This document shows, piece by piece, positions 18,947 through 28,571 of a DNA stretch of 64,000 nt. The number at the start of each line of letters is the position of its first letter. Position 1 is the first letter of the stretch. This stretch comes from Robertmurraya kyonggiensis (GTDB lineage Bacteria; Bacillota; Bacilli; Bacillales; Cytobacillaceae), in NCBI RefSeq assembly GCF_005116465.1, contig NZ_SWBM01000001.1:2046001-2110000 (forward strand), given 5' to 3'. Below the pieces are notes generated by a model. The model saw nothing but the letters and a program-made list of their open reading frames with translations, did no database searches and was not told the origin of the DNA. The position numbers were made by a program, and so were the translations under genes.

Positions 18947-21133
18947 TTATTCTTCTGTTTGTTCTTGTTGTTCTTGTTGTTCTTCTTGTCCTGTTTCTGT
19001 TCCTTCAGCTGCCCCATTATCCGTAGTTGAAGGACTTGCTAATTTGCTTTCTTCTCTTGACTTTTTCAAATCAAAATAAGCATCAAGAGCTCTTCTTGCT
19101 ATATTGTAGTTGGCTGTGTGTCCACTATGTCCTTCATAGGCCCATGGTACAACAACTGCGATAGCAACTTCTGGATTATCATGTGGTGCATAGCCAATAA
19201 AGCTTAAATTCATTACTTCTACTGGATTCTTGAAATTCTTTCGTAAAGGTCCATCGTAGAATCCTTGTGCAGTTCCTGATTTTCCAGCTGCTAAATAATC
19301 GGCACCTCGGAATTTACTGTAAGCTGTGCCTTCAGGGTTCTGTACTACTTGACGGAAACCTTCATGAATATTTTCCATCCAACCTTCTTCAAGATTAATA
19401 CGGTTTAATACTTTCGGCTGAATTTCTTTGATTATAGGTCCTAATTCATTCGTTTCTTCCAATGGAGAATGGATTTCCTTTACCATACGTGGCTGAATAC
19501 GATATCCACCGTTGGCAATAGTCGATACATACTGAGCCAATTGCATTGGGGTATACGTATCATACTGACCAATTGATAAGAAGAGTAATTGGGCTGGCGT
19601 TTTTTCCGGTCCTACGTATCCAGTCGACTCATTTGGCAGGTCAATACCCGTAGAGGAACCTAAACCAAATTGAGCAAAAGATTGCCGAATCGTATCGAAA
19701 GCCTTTGTGTTAATTGGTAAAGCTTTATTAGGTCGATAATGTCCTTCCCCGATTGCAATGGCCGTTTTAAACATGTAAACGTTCGATGAAACACGAAGAG
19801 CACGGATATCGCTTGTATTTCCAAAGTTTTTCCAAGAACTTATTTCCTTGGAACCCGCAATGTGTAACGGTTCGTCGTAAAAGACAGTTCCTGGCTTGAT
19901 TACACCCGTTTGATAACCAGTTAAAATAGTTGCACCTTTTACCGTTGATCCAACGTTATAAGAGGTTGAAATATTTCCAAGTGCAAAATCCTGCATTTCG
20001 GTTTTTCCAGTTTCACTATCTTTCACTAACTGTTTACCAGCCATTGTTAAGACATCCCCCGAATTCGGGTCCATCATGACAACAAATGCTCGATCCAATA
20101 AACTTGTTCTACCAGATGATTTTGCATTTCTTAATTCCTCTTCAACAACTTTTTCAACCTCAAGCTGTAGATCCATATCAATAGTTAGAACGAGGTCTTT
20201 TCCTCTTTCACCTTCAGAGATAACTTCTGTTTCAACTACTTTTCCTGACTTGTCGGTAACATTCTTCACTTTTGCTTTTTGTCCATGAAGAACCTCTTCA
20301 TATTGCTTCTCGATATAACTTTTTCCAACACGATCATTACGGTTATACCCGCGTGCCATATAGTAATCGAGTTGTTCTTTCGGAATCCCTTCATCCGAAT
20401 CTGTTACTTTTCCGAGAACAGTCTTCAATGTACTGCCAAATGCATAAGATCTCTCCCAATCGGTTGTAGTATCAACCCCAGGAAGATATTGTAGATTTTC
20501 ACTAACGAGCGCGAATTCTTTTTGCGTAACATCTTCATTTTTCACAATTTGCGGGGTTAAAGCATAGCCGCTATTAAAAGCACGATAAATAGCTAGAATT
20601 TCTAAGTCGTCTGCAGTTAGTTCACTTAATTCCTTTTCGGTAATACGTTCTAGCTGCAGGTTATAAATCTTTTTATCATATTCTTTTGTTTCTAATTCTT
20701 CTTTTAGCTTTTCTTTCTCTTTTTCCGATACCTTCTTTGTGGCACGTTCAGGGTTTAAAAGAATCCAATAGTCCTTCTTGTCCCGTTCTTGAACTTTATC
20801 TGGCTTCAACTCGATTAGTTTCGCTAATTTTTTCGCAACATCCAGCATTTCATCCTGACTAGCACCAAAATTGGTATATGTAATCGCATTTTTCGGTGTA
20901 TTATCAACGATAACCTTTCCATTACGGTCATACATTTTCCCTCTTGGAACAGGATTATTTACCGTGATATCCTCCGTTCTTTCAATTTCTCGCTTATAAT
21001 CATCTCCGTACACAATTTGTACAACCCCAAGACGGAGGATTAAAACAGAAAAAAGAAAAAACACAATAAAAAATAATAAATTTAAACGAACAGGTATTAT
21101 TCTCTTTTTCTTTTTTTCACTCTTATTAACCAA
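18947..21133 (-). CDS. pbpA: Penicillin-binding protein 2A, class B transpeptidase
   Basis: This is a monofunctional D,D-transpeptidase for lateral-wall peptidoglycan in rod-shaped cells. Its 728 residues comprise a short basic cytoplasmic start, one span (about 17-42), a dimerisation domain with the PRGKMYDRNG motif (63-72), then the transpeptidase domain. The catalytic motifs are S396-T-V-K399, SSN near 450 and KSGTAQ near 617. The last 35 residues are a Gln/Glu-rich tail encoded by near-repeated triplets. In B. subtilis pbpA lies at the same place upstream of pst. Confidence 0.94.
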   Translation of the reverse strand: MVNKSEKKKKRIIPVRLNLLFFIVFFLFSVLILRLGVVQIVYGDDYKREIERTEDITVNNPVPRGKMYDRNGKVIVDNTPKNAITYTNFGASQDEMLDVAKKLAKLIELKPDKVQERDKKDYWILLNPERATKKVSEKEKEKLKEELETKEYDKKIYNLQLERITEKELSELTADDLEILAIYRAFNSGYALTPQIVKNEDVTQKEFALVSENLQYLPGVDTTTDWERSYAFGSTLKTVLGKVTDSDEGIPKEQLDYYMARGYNRNDRVGKSYIEKQYEEVLHGQKAKVKNVTDKSGKVVETEVISEGERGKDLVLTIDMDLQLEVEKVVEEELRNAKSSGRTSLLDRAFVVMMDPNSGDVLTMAGKQLVKDSETGKTEMQDFALGNISTSYNVGSTVKGATILTGYQTGVIKPGTVFYDEPLHIAGSKEISSWKNFGNTSDIRALRVSSNVYMFKTAIAIGEGHYRPNKALPINTKAFDTIRQSFAQFGLGSSTGIDLPNESTGYVGPEKTPAQLLFLSIGQYDTYTPMQLAQYVSTIANGGYRIQPRMVKEIHSPLEETNELGPIIKEIQPKVLNRINLEEGWMENIHEGFRQVVQNPEGTAYSKFRGADYLAAGKSGTAQGFYDGPLRKNFKNPVEVMNLSFIGYAPHDNPEVAIAVVVPWAYEGHSGHTANYNIARRALDAYFDLKKSREESKLASPSTTDNGAAEGTETGQEEQQEQQEQTEE

Positions 21134-21235
21134 TGTTTTTACCCACTTCCCAGATGCTTTCTTACAATACTATTTATTTTATAGCAAACGTCCCTAAATT
21201 TCTATTGTGACACAACAAAAAGATTTTTCCAAAGG

Positions 21236-21261
21236 AAAAGGAAAGGCAGCAAAACCTTTCC
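21236..21261 (-). terminator. Terminator of yqgE
   Basis: A 7-bp GGAAAGG stem with an 8-base loop is followed by a T-rich tract on the minus strand. It overlaps the region just after the yqgE stop. Confidence 0.65.
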
Positions 21262-21263
21262 AT

Positions 21264-22469
21264 TCATTGGGAGAATTCTATTTTTCGAACAAAGAAGTAA
21301 ATCAACGTATGTCCAGCACCGAGAATTAGTAAAATGATTGGGGTGATTTTCTCTGGGTCAAAAAAAGCTATGCCAATGAGGAACAAAATTATGGAGGCAG
21401 CTCTTCCTGCGTTTAAATATATTTCCCTTACAACAATATACTCAATTCTCATTTCAGCAGCTTTCCAGCCACTTCCGATGACGTCATAGGTCATGGATAT
21501 ATACGGGACAAGTAATAAGGGGTAGGCAACTGCAATAATTCCAGCGTAAATAAGTAGCTTCATGTAAGTTGGTTCAAAGACAATTACGAATATCGATAAG
21601 TATAGAATGATTCCGCCAATGAGAATCGCTTTTTTTCGCATGTCTTTTTTGACCATCTTTGAAACCACATAGTATGCAATAAAAGATATTCCGGAATTAA
21701 TTAACCCAAAGGTTCCCAGAGAGAGCTCACTTCCTGTCGAAATAAATACAAACACAGAAATGATGAAGGCAAAGGTACCTTCACGAAACCCTTGGAAAAA
21801 ATTAGCGTTCGTAATCAGACTCCAGTTTCGATTTTCTTTTCGTTCTTTGAGGATACGAACAAAATAATATTTCCCCTTCGCTGGCCTTCTTTTGATAAAA
21901 AAGCTTAAAAATACAGCAAGAGAAAATAAGACAAGAGAAATACCAAAGACAATTGAATATCCCACCATTTTATTCATTTTCGCAATGATAAATCCAGCAG
22001 CAATCGGTCCTATCATCCCACCAACGGAGGACAAGATTCCTAAAAAACCGTTAAAAAAATCTCTCGATTCTGGTTCAGTGATTTCGAAGGTTAACACATT
22101 GTAAGCAAGCCAGTAGAATCCATAACCGATTCCTAATAATCCACCAAGAAGAAGTAAAAATTTTGAAGCACTCGTTCCTATTAAAAGGACTGTCAAATAA
22201 AATAGGGCTAAAAAAATGACACCGATTCTAAATACAATCACTCTGTCAATTTTTTTGGCCCACCTACCTGCTAGGATAAAGGTAATCGGTTGCATAATGA
22301 CGACAGCTAAGTTATACATTCCCAAATCTGAAAACTCACCTGATTGCTTCCATAAATAAATATTTACGAATGTATTTGATAACGCAACACTTAACGAATA
22401 CAAACCACCAATGATCAGTAACAGTGTCAAATCTTTAGTTAATTCTACATCTCCAAGCATTTTACGCAT
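21264..22469 (-). CDS. yqgE: MFS transporter YqgE
   Basis: This is a 401-residue membrane protein with 12 predicted spans and a central cytoplasmic loop (about 192-210, KRRPAKGKYYFVRILKERKENR). The MFS loop-2 motif is present in reduced form (GRWAKKIDRVIVFRIG, about 68-83). It occupies the yqgE position between sodA and pbpA. The substrate is unknown. AAAGGGGAG lies 7 bases upstream of the ATG. Confidence 0.82.
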   Translation of the reverse strand: MRKMLGDVELTKDLTLLLIIGGLYSLSVALSNTFVNIYLWKQSGEFSDLGMYNLAVVIMQPITFILAGRWAKKIDRVIVFRIGVIFLALFYLTVLLIGTSASKFLLLLGGLLGIGYGFYWLAYNVLTFEITEPESRDFFNGFLGILSSVGGMIGPIAAGFIIAKMNKMVGYSIVFGISLVLFSLAVFLSFFIKRRPAKGKYYFVRILKERKENRNWSLITNANFFQGFREGTFAFIISVFVFISTGSELSLGTFGLINSGISFIAYYVVSKMVKKDMRKKAILIGGIILYLSIFVIVFEPTYMKLLIYAGIIAVAYPLLLVPYISMTYDVIGSGWKAAEMRIEYIVVREIYLNAGRAASIILFLIGIAFFDPEKITPIILLILGAGHTLIYFFVRKIEFSQ

Positions 22470-22585
22470 AAAAAAACTCCCCTTTATATCTAGGGGTAGT
22501 TTCTAACAAAAACAAGTTCGTTATTCACTTTTAATTGTTTTGTGGATTTTTTTAACGTCCAAAGTATTTTGAAAGAAAACATAAA

Positions 22586-22615
22586 AAAAGCAAAGGGATA
22601 AATCCCTCTGCTTTT
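22586..22615 (-). terminator. Terminator of sodA
   Basis: Stem arms AAAAGCA and AGGGAT, with complements, enclose a short loop; a T run follows on the minus strand. Confidence 0.85.
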
Positions 22616-22625
22616 AAAAATCTTC

Positions 22626-23234
22626 TTATTTTGCAGCACTGTAAAGTTTAGCAACTTCATCCCAATTTACTACATTCCAGAAAGCACCGATGTAGTCTGG
22701 GCGACGGTTTTGATAATTTAGGTAGTAAGCATGCTCCCAAACATCAAGTCCAAGAACTGGAGTCTTACCTTCCATTAATGGAGAGTCTTGGTTTGGAGTG
22801 CTAGTTACTTCTAATTCACCATTGTTAACTACTAGCCAAGCCCAACCAGAACCAAAGCGTGTTGTAGCAGCCTTTGTGAATTCAGCTTTGAAGTTATCTA
22901 AGCTTCCAAATTTGCTGTTAATTGCGTCAGCTAATTCTCCAGTAGGAGCTCCGCCACCATTTGGAGAAAGGATTGTCCAGAATAAAGAATGGTTAGCATG
23001 TCCACCACCATTGTTACGTACAGCAGTACGTGCAGCTTCTGGAACAGCATCTAAATTAGCAACAACTTCTTCAACTGATTTAGAAAGAAGTTCAACGTTA
23101 CCTTCTAATGCAGCATTTAAATTAGTCACATAAGTGTTGTGGTGTTTTGTGTGGTGAATATTCATTGTTTCTTTGTCGATATGCGGTTCTAATGCGTCAT
23201 AAGCGTAAGGTAATTGTGGTAATTCAAAAGCCAT
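22626..23234 (-). CDS. sodA: Superoxide dismutase [Mn]
   Basis: This cytoplasmic enzyme dismutates superoxide to oxygen and hydrogen peroxide. It has 202 residues. The metal ligands are His27, His82, Asp164 and His168 ([18 protein letters not shown] block). Gly and Gln signatures around the active site ([20 protein letters not shown]) favour the manganese form. A GGAGG-like site precedes the ATG. The divergent neighbour is the fnr-like regulator. Confidence 0.96.
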   Translation of the reverse strand: MAFELPQLPYAYDALEPHIDKETMNIHHTKHHNTYVTNLNAALEGNVELLSKSVEEVVANLDAVPEAARTAVRNNGGGHANHSLFWTILSPNGGGAPTGELADAINSKFGSLDNFKAEFTKAATTRFGSGWAWLVVNNGELEVTSTPNQDSPLMEGKTPVLGLDVWEHAYYLNYQNRRPDYIGAFWNVVNWDEVAKLYSAAK

Positions 23235-23579
23235 GATTCATTTCCTCCCTATGTATCCTATAGTTTTTTAGAAGCATTCTTAGACTCATTATGAATTAAA
23301 AATGTTTCTAATGTGATTAAGTTAAGATTACCAAAACTGAATTATTGTTTCAAATAATTTGTCTTTTCGTAACCATAACTATAATAACCATTCCACTTAT
23401 TTAGTATTCCACACCTAAAGCCAAATTCCTTTTTAATTTCAGCATAAAGTTCGATAATTTGTCATGAATCTACTAACCCATATATAGCAACGATTAAGGC
23501 ATTAAATACCGTATCAATAGAGGTTTTCAAGGACTAGGTGATATTGACAGTCGAGCCGATAGTTGCGATATTTTAAGTA
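23235..23579. other. Divergent intergenic region between sodA and fnr
   Basis: About 345 bp of AT-rich sequence holds the sodA promoter and, at its right end, the fnr control region. I could not place a high-quality sodA -35/-10 pair. No ORF with a ribosome-binding site is seen. Confidence 0.4.
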
Positions 23580-23595
23580 AGTGAAGAATATCACA
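23580..23595 (+). promoter_or_regulatory. FNR/CRP-type operator upstream of fnr
   Basis: The palindrome AGTGA-N6-TCACA differs from the consensus TGTGA-N6-TCACA at one base. Its centre is about 50 bases upstream of the ATG at 23638. If it lies at -41.5, transcription would start near 23629, with a TACGTA-like -10 at 23612; this would be a class II activation site. Confidence 0.6.
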
Positions 23596-23637
23596 ATCTG
23601 TTTTAAAAAAATACGTAATTCATTAGGAGTGGTATTT

Positions 23638-24333
23638 ATGAATGAGCTATCCCTATCTTTGTACAGTTTACTCATACAAGAGTTTGTTGATAAAGAAACA
23701 ATTCAAAAATATAAAGCTGGAACGATACTTTTTAATGAAAGTGATTCTGTCGACTACATGTTCATCCTATTGCGTGGAAGTGTCTCGCTCGGACGTGTTC
23801 ATGTAAAAGGAAAGGAGTTCATTCTCAAAATCCTTTCCGGAGAAGAGCTACTGATTGAATATCAACTCTATAAACAACAGCCTAAATACCACTTTTACGC
23901 AAAAACACTTTCAGATTGTGAAATGTTGATGATCAAACGAACTGATTTTGAACGATTTGTTCAAAAGGATCCGGTAGCTCAAAACGCTTTATCATCTTGG
24001 CTAAGTACGCGATATTTAAAAGCGCAAATGAAATGCCAGGATTTAATGATGAATGGAAAAAAAGGCGGACTTTATTCCATCATAATACGATTATGCAATA
24101 GTTATGGAATTATGACTGATGAAGGAATATTAATTGATCTTCCGCTGACCCACCAAGAGCTCGCGAATTTCACTTACGGAACACGTGAAGTCATACAACG
24201 TATGTTAAAAGAGCTGCGAGAAAAGGATGTTATTGCTTATAATCAACAACGATTGGTCGTCAAAAATATTAGCTATCTAAAGGACACTGTCGATTGTCAA
24301 AACTGTCCTTATGAAATATGCGGGATAAATTAA
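23638..24333 (+). CDS. fnr: Fnr-type [4Fe-4S] Crp-family transcriptional regulator
   Basis: This oxygen-responsive regulator of anaerobic genes has 231 residues. It has an N-terminal cyclic-nucleotide-fold sensor (about 20-125), a dimerisation helix, and a C-terminal winged HTH (LTHQELANFTYGTREVIQRMLKEL, about 178-201). The end reads DCQNCPYEICGIN: Cys220, Cys223 and Cys228 with C-x2-C-x4-C spacing. That is the spacing of the three cluster ligands at the C terminus of B. subtilis Fnr and differs from the N-terminal cluster of E. coli FNR. A longer frame starts at 23581, but AGGAGTGG fixes the start at ATG 23638. No nitrate-respiration genes are in view. Confidence 0.88.
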   Translation: MNELSLSLYSLLIQEFVDKETIQKYKAGTILFNESDSVDYMFILLRGSVSLGRVHVKGKEFILKILSGEELLIEYQLYKQQPKYHFYAKTLSDCEMLMIKRTDFERFVQKDPVAQNALSSWLSTRYLKAQMKCQDLMMNGKKGGLYSIIIRLCNSYGIMTDEGILIDLPLTHQELANFTYGTREVIQRMLKELREKDVIAYNQQRLVVKNISYLKDTVDCQNCPYEICGIN

Positions 24334-24335
24334 TG

Positions 24336-24390
24336 AAAGCAGCTGTTCCAATGGATGTCATCTTACTCCATTTGGAACAGCTTTTATTTT
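24336..24390 (+). terminator. Terminator of fnr (also facing yqgC)
   Basis: A long stem with GCTGTTCCAA in the left arm and its complement in the right, one bulge and a loop of about 12 bases, is followed by TTTTATTTTT on the plus strand. Confidence 0.85.
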
Positions 24391-24401
24391 TTTATAGCCC
24401 G

Positions 24402-24881
24402 TCAAATTACAATAAAAAAATAGATAATCTGTAAGGCTTGAATTACGCCTTTCGTAATCACACTACTTACAAAACCGATGACCGAACCAAAACCAATGGA
24501 TACCGCACTCTTAAAGTCTTTTTTATTTACGATTACCTCGGCTAAAATTGCTCCAAGGAATGGGCCAATGATAATACCTAAGAAAGGGATGACAAATGGG
24601 CCAACTAAAAGGCCAATCGTACTTCCCCACACTCCTGCTTTTGTGCCACCATATTTTTTTACTCCGATCATATTCGTAACAAAGTCTGCTCCAAACAATA
24701 AGACAATCAGTAACCCTTGTACAAGCCAGAAAAACCAATTGAATGGTTCAAAGCTAAAGAAAATACCATACAATAAAAAGCCACCGAGCAAAAACACGAC
24801 ACTCGGGATGATTGGGTAAATTAATCCAACGAACGAAATAACAAAAAGTGCTATTATGATGACCCAATAGACGATTTCCAT
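24402..24881 (-). CDS. yqgC: DUF456 membrane protein YqgC
   Basis: This 159-residue protein consists almost entirely of membrane segments (about four spans) rich in Gly and Pro, with GxxxPxxGxxxGPFxGAxxxE as a recognisable DUF456 block (about 92-115). In B. subtilis yqgC lies next to sodA. Here the two are separated by the inserted fnr-like gene. A GGAGGT site is just upstream of the ATG. Function unknown. Confidence 0.83.
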   Translation of the reverse strand: MEIVYWVIIIALFVISFVGLIYPIIPSVVFLLGGFLLYGIFFSFEPFNWFFWLVQGLLIVLLFGADFVTNMIGVKKYGGTKAGVWGSTIGLLVGPFVIPFLGIIIGPFLGAILAEVIVNKKDFKSAVSIGFGSVIGFVSSVITKGVIQALQIIYFFIVI

Positions 24882-24951
24882 AAAACGACCTCCTTTTCCT
24901 TAGTTATGCTTATAAACTATGTAATCATACTCCAGCAGAAAAAACCATTAT

Positions 24952-24973
24952 TAAAAACCCGCCAAATGGCGAG
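24952..24973 (-). terminator. Terminator of the Na/Pi cotransporter gene
   Basis: A short CTCGCCA/TGGCGGG hairpin with a 2-base loop is followed by TTTTT on the minus strand. Confidence 0.7.
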
Positions 24974-24986
24974 TCTCGAATTGCCC

Positions 24987-26618
24987 TTATTGTCTTTCCC
25001 CTAAAACCGCTTCAGCGATATTCACAGCATGATCACTAATTCTCTCAAGATTACTTATGATATCTACAAAAACAATCCCACTTTGCGCACTGCATTCACC
25101 AGCACTCAAGCGCAGAATATGCTGCTTACGTAATTTACGTTCCATTTTATCTATAAGCTCTTCTTTTTTCATCACATTCCGAGCCAATTCTTTATCGTTA
25201 TGGTCCAGTGCATTAACAGCATCTTTAACTGTCATAATCGTTAACTCAAACATCTCCTCAAGTTCTTCCATCGCTGACTCAGTTATTCCTACCCTATTCG
25301 CTAGTTGATAATCTACCAGCTCCAGAATATTTTCAAAGTGGTCTCCGACCCGTTCAATATCCCTAATTGTATTAACTAAAATAGAATGTTCCGTAGATTC
25401 ATTTTCCGACAATGAGCTAGACGATAATTCAATCAAATAGTTCGTTATTTTCCTATCTAAATTGTTGATCGCTTCTTCAAGCTTAATAGCTGAATCTGCA
25501 TGCTTTTGTGCCTTGGTACGAAGATAATAGTTAGCTTCGGATAGCCCTAAAATGGCAAACTGCCCCATTCGTAAAACCTCTTCCTTAGCTTGTCCGAGCG
25601 CAAGGGAAGGAGATTGTTCAATAAAAACTGGCTCCAGATGTCTTGCTTTAAACTCTAAGAAAGTATCCTCACCCGGAATCAATTTTGTTACTAGCATGGC
25701 CAATAATGCAATAAACGGAAATTGAATAATCGTATTTGTAACGTTAAAAGTACCGTGCGCCACAGCGATAGTCATTTCTGGATTCAGATTTAAGGTATTT
25801 TGTACATACGTGATAAACATCGTAAATGGTTTCAAAAATATCATAAATATCGTGGTACCGATTAGATTGAACAACACATGTGTAGCAGCAGCTCTTTTAG
25901 CCGCAATAGATGCACCAATAGATGCTAGCACCGCTGTAATCGTCGTCCCGATGTTATCTCCAAACAAAATGGGTAACACTGCGTGGATATCTAATAACCC
26001 TTCCGCAAAGAGACCCTGTAAAATACCAACGGTAGCGCTCGAGCTTTGAACGATGATCGTAAATACCGTTCCAATCAATACGCCTAAAATAGGATTATCA
26101 CTCATATTTATGGTGAATTCATGAAATGTTTCTAGATTTCCAAGTGGTCTTAGGCCCTTACTTATAAGCTCCAGACCAAAGAAAAGCCCACCAAATCCAA
26201 ATAGAATTTGTCCTAGGCTGTGGATTCTCTTATTCTTAAAAAAGAATAGAATGATTGAACCGATAGCGACAAGCGGTAATGCATATTCTTCGATATTGAT
26301 CCCAATGATAAAGGCGGTCACAGTTGTTCCAATGTTCGCACCCATTATTACCCCAATTGCCTGTCGTAATGTCATGTAACCTGCACTGACTAACCCAACA
26401 ATAATCACGGTTGTACCAGAACTACTCTGAATTAACCCTGTTACAATAATTCCTGCTAACACGCCAATAAAGGGGTTAGTTGTAAAACGGTTAAGAATAT
26501 CCCTTAGCTTATCACCAGCAGTTCTCTGAAGTCCTTCTCCCATATATTTTATCCCGAATAGAAAGAAACCCAGTCCACCTAGAAACTCAAAAAGCATTTG
26601 CTGAACATTTATCCCCAA
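24987..26618 (-). CDS. Na/Pi cotransporter family protein with C-terminal PhoU-like domain (NptA type)
   Basis: This membrane transporter of about 543 residues has two inverted Na_Pi_cotrans repeats marked by QSSSGTTVIIVGL (about 63-75) and QSSSATVGILQGL (about 193-205). A soluble PhoU-like helical region (about 350-540) follows, with RDIERVGDHFENI and NLERISDHAVNIAE. It should move phosphate with sodium. The start is unclear: the frame opens at TTG 26627, but AGGAG touches that codon. TTG 26618 has 9-base spacing and is preferred; ATG 26597 is a further option. A second, shorter paralogue lies at 61249. Confidence 0.87.
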   Translation of the reverse strand: MGINVQQMLFEFLGGLGFFLFGIKYMGEGLQRTAGDKLRDILNRFTTNPFIGVLAGIIVTGLIQSSSGTTVIIVGLVSAGYMTLRQAIGVIMGANIGTTVTAFIIGINIEEYALPLVAIGSIILFFFKNKRIHSLGQILFGFGGLFFGLELISKGLRPLGNLETFHEFTINMSDNPILGVLIGTVFTIIVQSSSATVGILQGLFAEGLLDIHAVLPILFGDNIGTTITAVLASIGASIAAKRAAATHVLFNLIGTTIFMIFLKPFTMFITYVQNTLNLNPEMTIAVAHGTFNVTNTIIQFPFIALLAMLVTKLIPGEDTFLEFKARHLEPVFIEQSPSLALGQAKEEVLRMGQFAILGLSEANYYLRTKAQKHADSAIKLEEAINNLDRKITNYLIELSSSSLSENESTEHSILVNTIRDIERVGDHFENILELVDYQLANRVGITESAMEELEEMFELTIMTVKDAVNALDHNDKELARNVMKKEELIDKMERKLRKQHILRLSAGECSAQSGIVFVDIISNLERISDHAVNIAEAVLGERQ

Positions 26619-26856
26619 ATTTTTCAACTCCTAATTTCCGATGCTCCATCAAACCATTCTGTAAAACCTCTATTATTATGAGGAACTGGAGATTCATTGT
26701 AAATGAAATATTGACGATATTTACAATACATTTACAAAAAACTTTTTTCAAAAATAAAAATAACAATTCAATCATACACTTTTTTATCTATCAATGGTTC
26801 TATTTTTAGTTAGACAAGCATATGAATGGAAAAATCCCAATTAAGGAGTAGTATCC

Positions 26857-27201
26857 ATGAAACGATTATTCGGACTAGGAATCATTGCCCTAATCTTGTT
26901 TATCATTTACTATGATCTAAGTAAAGGAACTCTACCAATTACAATTGAAACGACTACTGCAGCACAAGTGGAGAATACAGAACAAGAAGTTGCAACCGCT
27001 GAAATGGATTATTTTGAAAAAGAGGTTAATAGTGGAGACACGGTACTTTCTATCATTGAATCACAGCTAGATGCGGCTATTCCTGTTTCTATCCAAGAAG
27101 TGATTCATGATTTCAACAGTCTAAACAAAGGCATATCAGCTGAAAAGATCCAAATTGGAAAGACCTATAAATTCCCAGACTATGCCAATTTACATGAATA
27201 A
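26857..27201 (+). CDS. yqfZ: YqfZ-like membrane-anchored LysM-type protein
   Basis: The 114-residue product has an N-terminal membrane anchor (3-18), a Thr/Glu-rich linker and a C-terminal LysM-like segment. The segment opens with VNSGDTVLSIIE, continues with VIHDFNSLN and closes with IQIGKTYKFP (about 56-110). It is likely exposed outside the membrane and bound to peptidoglycan. Its place immediately upstream of ispG matches yqfZ. AAGGAGTAG precedes the ATG by about 6 bases. Confidence 0.78.
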   Translation: MKRLFGLGIIALILFIIYYDLSKGTLPITIETTTAAQVENTEQEVATAEMDYFEKEVNSGDTVLSIIESQLDAAIPVSIQEVIHDFNSLNKGISAEKIQIGKTYKFPDYANLHE

Positions 27202-27380
27202 TCCAATTCAACCAGTAAGTTTCTTGTCAAGTTGATTCCTTCACTGATACAATTAATGTATATTTAGCGTTATAATATTGAAGTAGTTTATACTGTTCAG
27301 GGTAGAGACACGTTTTCGACCTGATGCAAATCATTACTTTACTTAACGCTTATTTCTTTTTAAAAAGGAGCGAATCACTC

Positions 27381-28499
27381 TTGAGTGAAATTATACATCG
27401 TACAAAAACCCGCCCCGTTAAAGTTGGAAATCTAACTATCGGGGGAAATAATGAACTAGCAATTCAAAGTATGACAACGACTAAAACACATGATGTGGAA
27501 GCAACAGTTGCTCAAATCAAACGTTTAGAAGAAGCCGGCTGTCAAATCGTCCGTGTAGCTTGTCCAGACGAAAGAGCGGCAGATGCGATTGCAGACATTA
27601 AGAAGCAAATCAATATTCCGCTTGTTGTTGATATTCATTTTGACTATAAGCTTGCCCTCAAAGCAATTGAAGGTGGAGCAGACAAAATCCGTATCAATCC
27701 AGGTAATATCGGAAAAAGAGAAAAGGTTGAAGCGGTCGTAAAGGCAGCTAAGGCCAAAGGGATTCCAATTCGTATTGGTGTCAATGCAGGTTCACTTGAA
27801 AAAAGAATTATTGAAAAATATGGTTACCCAACTGCAGATGGTATGGTTGAGAGTGCGTTACACCATATTAAAATTCTTGAAGACCTAGATTTTCACGATA
27901 TCATCGTGTCCATGAAGGCTTCGGACGTTAACCTAGCGATTGAAGCATATGAAAAAGCCGCAAAAGCTTTTGATTATCCATTACACCTTGGGATCACTGA
28001 ATCAGGTACATTATTCGCGGGTACAGTAAAAAGTGCTGCAGGACTCGGAGCTATTTTAAGCAAAGGTATTGGAAATACATTACGTATTTCACTAAGTGCA
28101 GATCCTGTTGAGGAAGTAAAAGTTGCAAGGGAACTTCTTAAATCATTTGGACTTTCATCCAATGCTGCTACGCTTATTTCATGTCCAACTTGTGGTCGTA
28201 TTGAAATCGACCTAATCAGCATTGCCAATGAGGTAGAAGAATATATTTCAACTATTAAAGCACCGATTAAGGTAGCTGTACTAGGTTGTGCCGTGAACGG
28301 TCCTGGTGAGGCAAGAGAAGCAGATATCGGTATCGCAGGAGCACGCGGCGAAGGTTTGTTATTCCGTAAAGGAAAAATCGTTCGTAAGGTTCCTGAGGAA
28401 GTAATGGTTGAAGAACTTAAGAAAGAAATCGACCAAATTGCTGCTGAGTATTTTGCAAAAAAAGAAGCAGAAGAAAAAGAAGCAGCTCTAAATAAATAA
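27381..28499 (+). CDS. ispG: (E)-4-hydroxy-3-methylbut-2-enyl-diphosphate synthase (flavodoxin)
   Basis: This [4Fe-4S] enzyme carries out the penultimate step of the MEP isoprenoid pathway, converting ME-cPP to HMBPP. It has 372 residues: a TIM-barrel domain with [15 protein letters not shown] and [14 protein letters not shown], then the cluster domain with Cys ligands in SCPTCGR and [10 protein letters not shown]. The frame extends to 27324, but family alignment and AGGAG place the start at TTG 27381 ([12 protein letters not shown]). The terminal enzyme, ispH, is also in this window. Confidence 0.96.
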   Translation: MSEIIHRTKTRPVKVGNLTIGGNNELAIQSMTTTKTHDVEATVAQIKRLEEAGCQIVRVACPDERAADAIADIKKQINIPLVVDIHFDYKLALKAIEGGADKIRINPGNIGKREKVEAVVKAAKAKGIPIRIGVNAGSLEKRIIEKYGYPTADGMVESALHHIKILEDLDFHDIIVSMKASDVNLAIEAYEKAAKAFDYPLHLGITESGTLFAGTVKSAAGLGAILSKGIGNTLRISLSADPVEEVKVARELLKSFGLSSNAATLISCPTCGRIEIDLISIANEVEEYISTIKAPIKVAVLGCAVNGPGEAREADIGIAGARGEGLLFRKGKIVRKVPEEVMVEELKKEIDQIAAEYFAKKEAEEKEAALNK

Positions 28500-28509
28500 A
28501 ATATTGAGG

Positions 28510-28541
28510 AAAGGCTTGGCGAATAATCGCCAAGCCTTTCT
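28510..28541 (+). terminator. Terminator of ispG
   Basis: A perfect 13-bp stem beginning AAAGGCTTGGCGA, with a 4-base loop, is followed by TTTCTTGC. Confidence 0.85.
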
Positions 28542-28571
28542 TGCTATTCAAGTGCTCCACTCTTCAATAGC

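Noticed and set aside
22798-23133. Plus-strand ORF of 111 residues inside sodA
   Set aside because: It is an antisense shadow of the well-conserved sodA gene.
27324-27380. N-terminal extension of IspG
   Set aside because: The 19 extra residues are absent from the family and precede the ribosome-binding site for TTG 27381.
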